From Burkholderiaceae bacterium (lineage in GTDB: Bacteria > Pseudomonadota > Gammaproteobacteria > Burkholderiales > Burkholderiaceae), in assembly GCA_022701965.1 (NCBI GenBank), contig JAKONL010000494.1, positions 1 through 15,400 of the forward strand: DNA of 15,400 nucleotides, given 5' to 3'. Numbering within the stretch: position 1 is the stretch's first letter; the number at the start of each line of letters is the position of its first letter. Under the pieces are notes generated by a model. That model saw nothing but the letters and a program-made list of their open reading frames with translations. It had not been told where the DNA came from and searched no databases. Of the stretch, positions 6,402 through 14,489 are shown piece after piece. Position numbers and translations under genes: made by a program.

Positions 6402-8066
6402 ATGAACCCGCCATCTTCCAGCCGCCCCGCGCCCCGCCTCGTACCGGCGTTCGTGCTTCTCGCCCTGGCATTGGGCGGCTGCAACGCACCCCCTTCCGCG
6501 AAGTCCGTCCAGCGCCTGATGAACGGCGACCCGGCGCGCAGCCAGGCGACGCAGTCCAGCGTGGTCGACGGCGCACGCGACCTCGCCGAGTCGCGGGACG
6601 ACCTGCTCGATCGACTCGAGCGCCGCGCCCCGCCGCCACCTCCGGAGCCTCTCGTTCCGGACGACAGTCCGATGAACCGCAAGCGCATCGGCATCAGCAT
6701 GCAGAACGCGCGCATCGGCCAGCTGCTCTGGATCCTGTCGACCGAATTCAAGATCAGTCTTGCCGTCGACCCGGCCGTGCTCGAGATGCCGCAGGTCGCG
6801 AGCCTGCATCTGCAGCAGGTCACCGGGCGCGACGCGCTGGCGCATATCCTGCGCGTCTTCGACGTGCACGGAAACCTGGGAAAGGACAACGTCCTGGTCG
6901 TCCACATGGACGAGGAACGCGTCTTCGACCTGAGCATGCTGATCGGCCGCAGCACGCTCGAACTCAACGGCGGCGGCGACGTCTTCGGCAGCGGCAAGGA
7001 CGGCGGCAGCGGCCTCAAGAGCAGCCTGACCATCAAGAGCGATCTCGGCGACAAGGGCGACGGCTTCGACTACATCGCCAAGTCGGTCGACGCGATCCTC
7101 GGCGGCGCGGCCGGCGCGGCGTCCGCCGCCGCACCGACCGACGGCCGCGAGAAGCCGCGCACGTCGATCAACCGCTCCAACGGCACGCTCTACGTTCGCG
7201 CCCGACCGTCGATCGTGCAGTCGGTCGAGAAGATCGTCGCCCAGGAATCCTCTTTCCGGCAGAAGCAGATCCAGATCGACGCGCAGCTGATCGACGTCCA
7301 GCTCAACGATTCTTCCGAATTCGGCATCGACTGGAACGCGTTCGGCAGCCGTTTCACGGCGAGTGCCGGCACCGGCAGCATCGGCATCGGCGGCGCCTCG
7401 ACGACGACGGCCGCGCGCGTGCTGCCCGGCAGCCGCGCCGTGACGATTCCCGCGCAGACGATCGGCTCTTCGGGTTCGACGTCCGGTGGCATCGGCTACC
7501 GCTCCAACCACTTCTCCATCGCCCTGAACGCGCTCAAGAGCTTCGGTGCCGTCCGGGTGCTGTCGAACCCGAGCGTCCTCGTGCGCAACGGAATGCCGGC
7601 CTACCTGAGCGTGGGCAACAGCATCCGCTACGTGCAGAAGATCACCAACACGGTGAACAACACCAACTCCGCGTCGACCACGTCGGTCGACGTGGTCACC
7701 GACTCCATCTTCTCGGGCGTGGTCGTCGGCGTCAGCGCCGTGGTCAAGAAGAACGGCCTCATCGAGCTCTTCATCCACCCGAGCCAGACCCAGGTCAACG
7801 AGAACAGTCTCGCCCTGGTCGACGTCGGCGCCGGCAACAGGGTGACCCTGCCCAGGGTCAGCACCAAGGGCATCGCCACCACGCTGAACATCCAGGATGG
7901 CGATACGGTGGTCATCGGCGGGCTGATCGACCAGCAGCGGGGCGGCGTCGGCGGTTCGGTGCCCGGCCTGGGCGAGGTGCCCGCCGTGGGCAAGCTGTTC
8001 ACGTCGGACCAGTCGGTGGACAACGCGCGCGAACTGGTGGTCGTGCTTCGCGCGCGAGCCCTTTGA
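6402..8066 (+). CDS. Outer-membrane lipoprotein secretin, PilN/BfpB-type (type IVb pilus)
   Basis: 554 residues. The ATG at 6402 gives a lipoprotein signal ending LALGGC with the lipidated Cys27; the upstream in-frame ATG 6363 would overlap the previous gene and lengthen the signal. Residues 91-170 resemble the secretin N-terminal (STN/N0) domain. A Gly/Ser-rich stretch follows (about 188-205), then an N1-like ring domain (about 245-310) with the S-N-G-T-L-Y-V-R-A motif. The secretin core runs from about 386 (VLSNPSVLVRNGMPA) to the end and includes the family signature VPGLGEVPAVGKLF at 520-533. A self-lipidated secretin with a Ser/Gly-rich insert is typical of R64 PilN and BfpB. The protein forms the outer-membrane gate for the pilus. 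It starts 5 bases after the preceding stop; its TGA overlaps the ATPase ATG (TGATG). Confidence 0.92.
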   Translation: MNPPSSSRPAPRLVPAFVLLALALGGCNAPPSAKSVQRLMNGDPARSQATQSSVVDGARDLAESRDDLLDRLERRAPPPPPEPLVPDDSPMNRKRIGISMQNARIGQLLWILSTEFKISLAVDPAVLEMPQVASLHLQQVTGRDALAHILRVFDVHGNLGKDNVLVVHMDEERVFDLSMLIGRSTLELNGGGDVFGSGKDGGSGLKSSLTIKSDLGDKGDGFDYIAKSVDAILGGAAGAASAAAPTDGREKPRTSINRSNGTLYVRARPSIVQSVEKIVAQESSFRQKQIQIDAQLIDVQLNDSSEFGIDWNAFGSRFTASAGTGSIGIGGASTTTAARVLPGSRAVTIPAQTIGSSGSTSGGIGYRSNHFSIALNALKSFGAVRVLSNPSVLVRNGMPAYLSVGNSIRYVQKITNTVNNTNSASTTSVDVVTDSIFSGVVVGVSAVVKKNGLIELFIHPSQTQVNENSLALVDVGAGNRVTLPRVSTKGIATTLNIQDGDTVVIGGLIDQQRGGVGGSVPGLGEVPAVGKLFTSDQSVDNARELVVVLRARAL

Positions 8067-9757
8067 TGACCACCAACGAGATGCGCGACACACGCCTGGC
8101 CGGCGGCCTGGCGGACGTGCTGGCGAGCAAGCTGCTGGAGTCCGGGCTCCTGGACGCGGTGCAGCTGGAATACGCCCGGCAGAAGCACGCGGTGCGCGGC
8201 GAGGCGCTGTGGCGCATCGTCATCGGCGAAGGACTCGCGGGCGAGCGCGAAGTGGTCGCACTGCTCGGCGGCGTGCTCGGCATCGAATTCATCGACGCCG
8301 AATCGATCGAGTATCCCGAGCAGGAGGTCCTGGCGCTGTTCAACAAGGAGCAGTGCCTGACCTCGAACTTCCTGCCGCTGGGTTTCGAGGGCCGGGACCT
8401 GACCGTGCTCCTGGGCGATGCGATGCCCGACGACGTCGCGCAACTGGTCATGCGGCGTCTCGGATTGCGCTGCCGCTTCCGGCTGGCCTCCTTCTCGCAG
8501 GTCGCGCGCCTGATCCGCAACGCCTACTACTTCGCCAAGAATCCGCCGGAGAAGCTGCTGGCGCAGGAAGTGACGCTGCTGACATCCGACCGCGATCACG
8601 CCTTCACGCCCGAGCACCTGCTGAGCCACCTGCTTCACCTCGCCATGCGCGAGCGCGCGACCGACATCCACATCACGTCGGGCGTCGCCAGCCTGCACGT
8701 GCTGTTCCGCATCGACGGCGTGCTGCAGCCCATCCGCGCGCTGCCGCCGACGCTCGGGCGCCTGATCGGCTTCATCAAGATCGCCGCCGAGATGGACATC
8801 TCCGAGGCGCGGCGCCCGCAGGACGGCAGCTTCCGGGCGGTCGTCCTGGACGACCCGCTGACCGTGCGGGTATCGACGATCGTCACCGAGCACGGCGAGC
8901 GCATGGTGATGCGCCTGCTGCCGGAAGCGCACGACGTCAAGGACCTCGCGGCGCTCGGTTTCTTCCCGGAAGATGTCGAGACAGTCGCCGCCGCGATGGC
9001 CAACCCGGCGGGCCTCATCCTCATCACCGGCCCGACGGGCTCGGGAAAGAGCAGCACGCTGCACGCCGGCCTGCGCATGCAGCACCTGATCGAGCGCAAT
9101 GTCCTCACCGTGGAGGACCCGCTCGAGTACCGCGTGCCGATGGCCGGCCAGACCGAGGTCAACCGGCGTGCCGGCTACGACTTCGGCACCGCACTGCGTC
9201 ACTTCCTGCGACACGATCCCGACGTGATCCTCGTGGGCGAGATGCGCGATGCCGAAACGGCCCAGGCGGCGGTCGATGCCGCGGCCACCGGACATCTGGT
9301 GCTCTCGACCCTGCACGTGACGAGCGTCTTCGGCGTCGTGCCACGGCTGACGCCCTTCGGGCTGGTGCCGCAGGTGATCGCCGAGAACCTCAAGCTCGTC
9401 ATCAACCAGCGTCTGGTGCGCCGGCTGTGCGCGCACTGCGCCGAGCCGGTGGCGTTCACGCCGGCCGAGTGCGAATGGCTGGAGGTCGAGGCAGGCACCA
9501 TCGGCCGGCGCAGCCGCGGGTGCCCACGCTGCCGCCATACCGGCTTCAACGGCCGGCTGCCGCTCTACGAGCTCCTGACGATCGACGACGATCTGGCCAA
9601 CGCCATCGCCGACGCCGCCGGCCGGGAGGCGATACGCACGCTGGCGGCCGCCAAGGGCTTCGAGACCATCGCGAAAGTGGCCAAGCGGCGGGTGAAGCTC
9701 GGCCAGACGACGGGCGACGAGGTGCTGCGCGTGATCGGCGAAGGGCCCTCCAGATGA
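8066..9757 (+). CDS. Pilus assembly ATPase (GspE/PilB/PilQ family)
   Basis: 563 residues. An N-terminal MshEN-like region (about 10-165) precedes the secretion ATPase core. Walker A is GPTGSGKSS at 322-330 (Lys328). The Walker B region is DVILVGEMRD at 386-395 with the catalytic Glu392. The ATGHLVLSTLH His-box segment follows directly. A zinc-type tetracysteine motif is present: C455-x-x-C458 and C486-x-x-C489, then the GFNGRLPLYELL segment. The tetracysteine motif and long N-terminus mark it as an extension (assembly) ATPase rather than a PilT-type retraction enzyme. It acts as a cytoplasmic hexamer docked to the platform protein and the GspL-like protein. All key residues are present. It is the only ATPase in the operon. 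The start overlaps the secretin stop. Confidence 0.95.
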   Translation: MTTNEMRDTRLAGGLADVLASKLLESGLLDAVQLEYARQKHAVRGEALWRIVIGEGLAGEREVVALLGGVLGIEFIDAESIEYPEQEVLALFNKEQCLTSNFLPLGFEGRDLTVLLGDAMPDDVAQLVMRRLGLRCRFRLASFSQVARLIRNAYYFAKNPPEKLLAQEVTLLTSDRDHAFTPEHLLSHLLHLAMRERATDIHITSGVASLHVLFRIDGVLQPIRALPPTLGRLIGFIKIAAEMDISEARRPQDGSFRAVVLDDPLTVRVSTIVTEHGERMVMRLLPEAHDVKDLAALGFFPEDVETVAAAMANPAGLILITGPTGSGKSSTLHAGLRMQHLIERNVLTVEDPLEYRVPMAGQTEVNRRAGYDFGTALRHFLRHDPDVILVGEMRDAETAQAAVDAAATGHLVLSTLHVTSVFGVVPRLTPFGLVPQVIAENLKLVINQRLVRRLCAHCAEPVAFTPAECEWLEVEAGTIGRRSRGCPRCRHTGFNGRLPLYELLTIDDDLANAIADAAGREAIRTLAAAKGFETIAKVAKRRVKLGQTTGDEVLRVIGEGPSR

Positions 9758-11010
9758 GCGCCTTCTACTACTACCAGGTGCTCACGCCCTCCGGTCGTGC
9801 CAGGCGCGGCCTGGCGGCGATCTCGGTCGAACTCGACGCCTCGGCACGCCTGTGGCTGGAGAAGAACCACGACGGCATCGTGCTTCGTCTCTACCGGCTG
9901 CCGCCCTGGGCATCGGACCTGCTGCAAGGCCTGCGGCGGCTGTTCCGCGGCGCCATCAAGCCCGCCGAGCTCGCCGGCCTGCTGCGCGACCTCGCGGTCA
10001 TGACGTCGAGCGGCATACCCATCTTCGAGGCGGTCAAGGCGGTGGCCGAGGATGAAGGATCGGAGTCGGGCCGGCGGGTCGAACAGGTGTGCGTCCGGCT
10101 GCTGGAGGACCTCAACGCGGGCAGCGCGCTCAGCATCGCCTTCGCGCGCCAGCCCGAGGTCTTTCCCGACACCGTGCGCAGCCTCGCGGAGATCGGCGAC
10201 GCGACCGGCACCATGCACCAGATGCTGATGGAGTCCGCACGCCATCTCGACCGCATCATCTCGCTCAAGGCGGACGCCCGGCAGGCCATGATCTACCCGG
10301 CCTTCTCCTTCCTCGCGATCCTCGGCGCCGGTGGTTTCTGGATCTCCTACGTGCTGCCCAAGCTGGTCGGCCTGTTCAAGCAGATGAACGCCAAGCTGCC
10401 GCCGCTCACCGTGGCGGTCATGGGGTTTTCCGAATGGATGAACGCGCACTGGCTGCTGGTCCTGCTGGCCCTCTCGGCGGTGCTCGTCACGGCCGTCGTG
10501 GCATGGCGCAACAGCCTGGCGCTGCGCCGCCGGACGATGCACCTGCTGCATCGCACGCCGATCGCCAAGACCCTGCTGGTGTCCTCGGGGCTGGCGTTCT
10601 TCTCCGAGTACCTGTCGCTGCTGATCCGTTCCGGGCTGGACGTGATCGCGAGCCTCGGCATCCTCGAGCGTTCGCTGCAGAACCTCTATTACAAGGAGCG
10701 CGTCGCATCCATCCGGCGCTTCGTCGAGCGCGGCGACCGCATCTCCTTCGCGATGCGCCAGGTCGGCGGCTTCCCTTCCATGATGGTCCGCATGATCGCC
10801 GTCGGCGAGGACTCCGGCACGCTGGACCGCCAGCTGACCTACCTGTCCGACGAGTATTCGGCCCGCCTCAAGCGCACCGTCGGCGTCCTCGCCGAGATCA
10901 TCAAGCCCGTGATCGTGGTGGTCGCGGGCGCGGTGTTCCTGCTGCTGATCGTGGCGCTGCTGCTGCCGGTGTACGACCTGGTGCGGCAGACGATGTCGGC
11001 GGCGCGTTGA
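9754..11010 (+). CDS. Inner-membrane platform protein (GspF/PilC/PilR family)
   Basis: 418 residues with the usual GspF layout: a cytoplasmic domain (about 68-180) starting E-L-A-G-L-L-R-D-L-A-V-M-T-S-S-G-I-P, a membrane helix (about 184-204), a second helix (about 234-253), a repeat of the cytoplasmic domain (about 280-385, L-L-I-R-S-G-L-D and G-E-D-S-G-T-L-D motifs) and a third helix (about 386-407). The N-terminal 65 residues form the small pre-domain seen in some PilC/GspF proteins. The protein sits at the centre of the inner membrane and passes ATPase motion to pilin subunits. Its ATG overlaps the ATPase stop as ATGA. It is of normal length and has no anomalies. Confidence 0.93.
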   Translation: MSAFYYYQVLTPSGRARRGLAAISVELDASARLWLEKNHDGIVLRLYRLPPWASDLLQGLRRLFRGAIKPAELAGLLRDLAVMTSSGIPIFEAVKAVAEDEGSESGRRVEQVCVRLLEDLNAGSALSIAFARQPEVFPDTVRSLAEIGDATGTMHQMLMESARHLDRIISLKADARQAMIYPAFSFLAILGAGGFWISYVLPKLVGLFKQMNAKLPPLTVAVMGFSEWMNAHWLLVLLALSAVLVTAVVAWRNSLALRRRTMHLLHRTPIAKTLLVSSGLAFFSEYLSLLIRSGLDVIASLGILERSLQNLYYKERVASIRRFVERGDRISFAMRQVGGFPSMMVRMIAVGEDSGTLDRQLTYLSDEYSARLKRTVGVLAEIIKPVIVVVAGAVFLLLIVALLLPVYDLVRQTMSAAR

Positions 11011-11014
11011 ACGC

Positions 11015-12304
11015 ATGCAGTCCACCTCTTCCATCCAGACCATGATGTCCAGCCGAGAGCAGACGAACAGGCAGTGCCGGCATCGGCGTTCGGGCCCGCA
11101 GCGCGGTGCCGCGGCGCTGGTTCTGGCCGCACTGATGGTGGTCTTCTGCACGACGCTCGCAGGCACGTACTACCTCGCCAGTCGAGACGCTTCCTCGGTC
11201 ACAGGCGACGAACAGTCCGCCTCGCTGCGCTGGGCACAGGAAGCGGTGACGGGCTTCGCCATGGCGAACGGACGTCTGCCCTGCGCAGCCGCGGTGCGCG
11301 ACGGTGCCGAGAGCTGTGCGACGGGAGCGGGAAAGGGATGGCTGCCGGTCGCCACGATCGAGCAGTTCGCGCATGCCGCTGCGGCGCGCGGGCGGATGCA
11401 TGTGAGGTACATGGTCTATCGCGGAACGGGCGGCGGTCCGGACGTCGATCTTGCATCGGCGGACGACGCGTTCAAACCCACGCTGACCGATGGTTCGATA
11501 CCGGCAGGCTATCCGGCGGTCGTGAGCAGCGTGGACCTGTGCGGGAAGTTGCGCGCGGCGTCGTTGCCGTCCGCCGGCGACCGATGGGCGGCCGGCCCGG
11601 GACCGACCGGCGGCACCGCGCGCACGGACCGTGCCAACGTCAAATCTGCATCGGGCGGGGGCGTCGCGAACGTCGCCTATGCCGTGGCCGTCTCGCCCAC
11701 CGGCACGGCCGATGACCAGTCCGGCGCGAATGCCGCTGCCGGACCGTCGATGGAGAGTCCGTATCGCACGGCCGGGCCGACGTACCGCGCTGCCGTCCGC
11801 GCGGTCGACTTCGCGTCGCTCTACGAAAAACTGTCGTGCGCCATGGCCGCTGCGTCGCTCGACGGCATCGCCGTGGCGGCGAATTGGACCGTCGATTCGG
11901 TCGCCATGCGAAAGGGCACGATCGAAGGCAGCGCGAAGATCGCCGAGATCGAGGAGTTGGTGGTCACCAGCGCATGGGTCGGCGTCTCGTCGAGCGCGCT
12001 GGATCTGCGCAGTGCATCGATCAATGCCACCAAGGCCGCGGCGCTCGTCGCGACCAACACGCCGCTGCTGCCGGAGCCGACGGCAGTGGTCGCTGTCGCC
12101 TCCGGCACGGCGGGCACCGTCACCGCGGCGACCACCCTGTCCATGGCCAAAATCGATCTCGAACGCGGCGTGGTCGGCGCGGCCGTCGAAACCGGCAACC
12201 TGGTGGCCTACAGGATCGCGGAGAAGATCGGCAAGGACTCGCACGTCTGGGTCGACTCGACAGCCGTGCTGAGGGTGGCCGACACCCTGGGGACGGCACC
12301 ATGA
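11015..12304 (+). CDS. Minor pilin-like protein lacking Glu+5 (GspK/PilX-like N-terminus, LPC family, long form)
   Basis: 429 residues from ATG 11015; ATG 11042 or 11045 are alternatives and none has a clear Shine-Dalgarno. The leader ends Q-R-G31, then AAALVLAALMVVF forms the hydrophobic helix. No Glu is present at +5 (Val36), as in GspK and many PilX-like tip subunits. NGRLPC (85-90), a G-W-LP segment and a V-RY segment follow, shared with the pilins at 5719, 12301 and 13389. Cysteines C90/C101 and C176/C275 probably form two disulfides. The region after about 276 is Ala/Val/Thr-rich and matches no domain I know. Probable role by analogy: fibre-tip subunit that need not accept a preceding subunit. 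The gene begins 4 bases after the platform gene and ends overlapping the next ATG. Confidence 0.72.
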   Translation: MQSTSSIQTMMSSREQTNRQCRHRRSGPQRGAAALVLAALMVVFCTTLAGTYYLASRDASSVTGDEQSASLRWAQEAVTGFAMANGRLPCAAAVRDGAESCATGAGKGWLPVATIEQFAHAAAARGRMHVRYMVYRGTGGGPDVDLASADDAFKPTLTDGSIPAGYPAVVSSVDLCGKLRAASLPSAGDRWAAGPGPTGGTARTDRANVKSASGGGVANVAYAVAVSPTGTADDQSGANAAAGPSMESPYRTAGPTYRAAVRAVDFASLYEKLSCAMAAASLDGIAVAANWTVDSVAMRKGTIEGSAKIAEIEELVVTSAWVGVSSSALDLRSASINATKAAALVATNTPLLPEPTAVVAVASGTAGTVTAATTLSMAKIDLERGVVGAAVETGNLVAYRIAEKIGKDSHVWVDSTAVLRVADTLGTAP

Positions 12305-13392
12305 TCGCGACCGCTCGCGGCAGGCAGCGCGGTTGGTCTCTGGTCGAGGCCGCCATCGCGGCGGCACTGCTCGGACTGATGGTGGTCGCGGTAGTGACCA
12401 CGGCACGAAAAGCCACCGAGGATGTCGATGTGCGCCAGACCGCGAGCGAGATCGATCGGGCGAACGATGCGCTGCTTGGCTACACGAGGGCTCATGCGCG
12501 CATGCCGATGCCGACCGACGCCGCAGCAAGTCCGTCGCGTCCGGGTTACGTCGAGGGCTGGCTGCCGGTCGCGGGGCTCGGCATCGAAGGCCTGTCGACG
12601 CGAACCCGGTACGTGGTCGCGCAGGCGCTCACGTTGCCGCAGCCGATCTATCTGCCGGATCCCGCAAAGCTGGCGGGAGGCGCCATCGAGGTTCGCACGA
12701 CCGCCAACGGCCTCGATTTCTGCGCGACGCTCATGCGACGCGAGATCGCAGGCCAGGCACTTCCCGGCGGCATGCGTCTGAGCTATGCGCTGCAACAGGC
12801 GAGCAGCGGCGTGAACGGCGGCCCGACGGCGCCGCCACAGATCTGGCTCGGCGACACCGCGTCGTCTGCGGTGCCGGCCGGGACGCAGCTGACGACACGC
12901 ACGCTCGGCTTCGGAGAACTGGCGACGGGCCTGGACTGCTTCACGCGCTTCGCGGAACTGTCGCGCGACGTACGCGCCGCCGCCGTCGCCATGGACCTGC
13001 GCCGGCTCGCCGACCAGGAACTGGCACTGAGGGAGGTCCAGCACGACATCGGGAACGACTCGCGACTCAACAACGAACTGAGGATGACGGGCTGGGGACT
13101 CGGCGGCGCGAAACTGGCGGTCGATCTCGCGATGGAGACGGTCACGATGTTCAGCTCGCCAGACGCCACGGTCGCAAGCGCGCTGAACGTCGCGTCGCTC
13201 GGACTCGTGGTCGCGGGCCTCGCGGAACTGCTCGAGGTCACGGGCAGGAACCTGGTCGCGGCCCCTGCGGCGATAGCGGCAGAAAACGCGGCCATCGAAT
13301 CGGCGACCCACTATCGGGACCAGCTCCAGCGGGAGGTCGCCAGAAGGCAGCAGCGCGCCAACCAGCTGCAGGACAAGGGTCTGAACGAATGA
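12301..13392 (+). CDS. Minor pilin-like protein with degenerate LPC motif, long form
   Basis: 363 residues. A class III leader (RQRG11, then W-S-L-V-Glu16 at +5) and a hydrophobic helix to about 33 are unambiguous. The position matching the NGRLPCP motif of its neighbours reads ARMPMP (66-71), so Met70 stands where the Cys would be, and the partner Cys is missing too. E-G-W-LP and a T-RY segment are kept. The second cysteine pair is kept: C141 in the LDFC-A-T-L segment and C213 in the GLDCF segment. The C-terminal half (about 215-363) is helical and Ala-rich, with a hydrophobic stretch around 299-318 and a charged, coiled-coil-like tail. Role unknown beyond a minor pilin. The ATG and stop each overlap the neighbouring gene as ATGA. 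Confidence 0.78.
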   Translation: MIATARGRQRGWSLVEAAIAAALLGLMVVAVVTTARKATEDVDVRQTASEIDRANDALLGYTRAHARMPMPTDAAASPSRPGYVEGWLPVAGLGIEGLSTRTRYVVAQALTLPQPIYLPDPAKLAGGAIEVRTTANGLDFCATLMRREIAGQALPGGMRLSYALQQASSGVNGGPTAPPQIWLGDTASSAVPAGTQLTTRTLGFGELATGLDCFTRFAELSRDVRAAAVAMDLRRLADQELALREVQHDIGNDSRLNNELRMTGWGLGGAKLAVDLAMETVTMFSSPDATVASALNVASLGLVVAGLAELLEVTGRNLVAAPAAIAAENAAIESATHYRDQLQREVARRQQRANQLQDKGLNE

Positions 13393-14489
13393 AAAACCCT
13401 CTTTCACGTCACCAGCGTGGCGTGTCGTTGGTCGAGGTGGCCATCGCCTCGGTGATCCTGGGGGCGTGCGGCACGCTGCTCATGGGCGTGATCGACCGGC
13501 AGGCCAAGGTCGCGAGCGTCGGACGCTCCACGACGCTCGTCGACCGTGCGCACGATGCCATCCTGGCCTATGCCTACCTGCACCGCGGACTGCCGTGCCC
13601 GTCACAGGTGACGACGGGTGTCGAGACTTGCGATGGCCATACCGAAGGCTATCTTCCCTATGTCACCCTGGGGCTGCCCGAACCGACCGCGGGCCGCTTG
13701 CGCTACCGCATGTCGCTTGACCTGAAGTCGCCGACGGCCAGCAGTCCGTACAGCGTCGTGACGAGCCAGCGCACCGGCGAATTCGGCGATCTGACGGCGC
13801 AGGTCGTGCGACTCGCCAGCATTTCACCGGCCGGGCACGAAGCATTGTTCGACCTCTGCTCGGCCCTCGCTTCGGCGGGGAACGCCGCACAGTCGGCCTA
13901 CGCGGTAGGCGTGGCCCCCGAAGCTGCAACACCGGCTGCAATCACCACGCCTTCCTCTGCGCCACCGGTCCACGAAGAAACCATCGGTCGCTCCCAGTTC
14001 GCGGCGAAGCTGCAGTGCGGAGCACTCGCCACGGCGGGCCGCGCGCACTTCAACGCGGCACTGGCCGCCGACACCATGAACAGGGCGATGGAAGACATCC
14101 TCGCCCAGTTCGTGTTGGTCAAGGGAACCTATGTGGTCGACCTGCTGCAAGGAAAATATTTTCTGGCAAATTCGATTTATTCCCTCCATCGCGCCAACAC
14201 GAAGAGGCTGGGCGCGCTGGCAGCTTCCCAGGCTTCCAACGGCGTGGACTCCCATGCGCTTTCCATTGCGCAGGCCAAAACTGCGCTGGCCGGCGCCTAC
14301 ACCGTCGGACTGAGCATCAACGCAGCACGGTTCACCATCAACCTTGCCCATGCGGAAATGAGGGAACAGACGTTGAGGGAGTTACGTACACGAACCAATC
14401 GCGCTGCAACCGACATCAGGGCACGCGCGATGGTCGGCAGCGCCAGTGCATTCTTCCTGGAAGACAAATGGTCGTCCGTCGCACCATGA
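13389..14489 (+). CDS. Minor pilin-like protein, LPCP family, long form
   Basis: 366 residues. The leader MKNPLSRHQRG11 is followed by V-S-L-V-Glu16 and a hydrophobic helix to about 34, a standard class III signal. RGLPCPSQV (66-74), E-G-Y-LP and G-R-L-RY place it with the pilins at 5719, 11015 and 12301. Cysteine pairs C70/C81 and C157/C210 align with those of the 11015 product. Residues 211-366 form a long, mostly helical region with no recognised domain, rich in Ala, Asn and Arg near the end. The DNA at 14151-14182 within this region is unusually A+T-rich (9 G/C of 32). Probable minor pilin of the fibre encoded here. Both ends overlap the adjacent genes by ATGA. Confidence 0.8.
   Translation: MKNPLSRHQRGVSLVEVAIASVILGACGTLLMGVIDRQAKVASVGRSTTLVDRAHDAILAYAYLHRGLPCPSQVTTGVETCDGHTEGYLPYVTLGLPEPTAGRLRYRMSLDLKSPTASSPYSVVTSQRTGEFGDLTAQVVRLASISPAGHEALFDLCSALASAGNAAQSAYAVGVAPEAATPAAITTPSSAPPVHEETIGRSQFAAKLQCGALATAGRAHFNAALAADTMNRAMEDILAQFVLVKGTYVVDLLQGKYFLANSIYSLHRANTKRLGALAASQASNGVDSHALSIAQAKTALAGAYTVGLSINAARFTINLAHAEMREQTLRELRTRTNRAATDIRARAMVGSASAFFLEDKWSSVAP

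Noticed and set aside
6162..9538. Long minus-strand open frames (up to about 640 codons) opposite the secretin and ATPase genes
   Set aside because: They are His/Arg/Asp-rich antisense shadows of clear plus-strand genes carrying Walker and secretin motifs.
9565..13407. Several minus-strand open frames of 400-540 codons opposite the platform and minor pilin genes
   Set aside because: They have the same antisense composition and no motifs. The plus-strand products have pilin signals, membrane helices and coupled starts.
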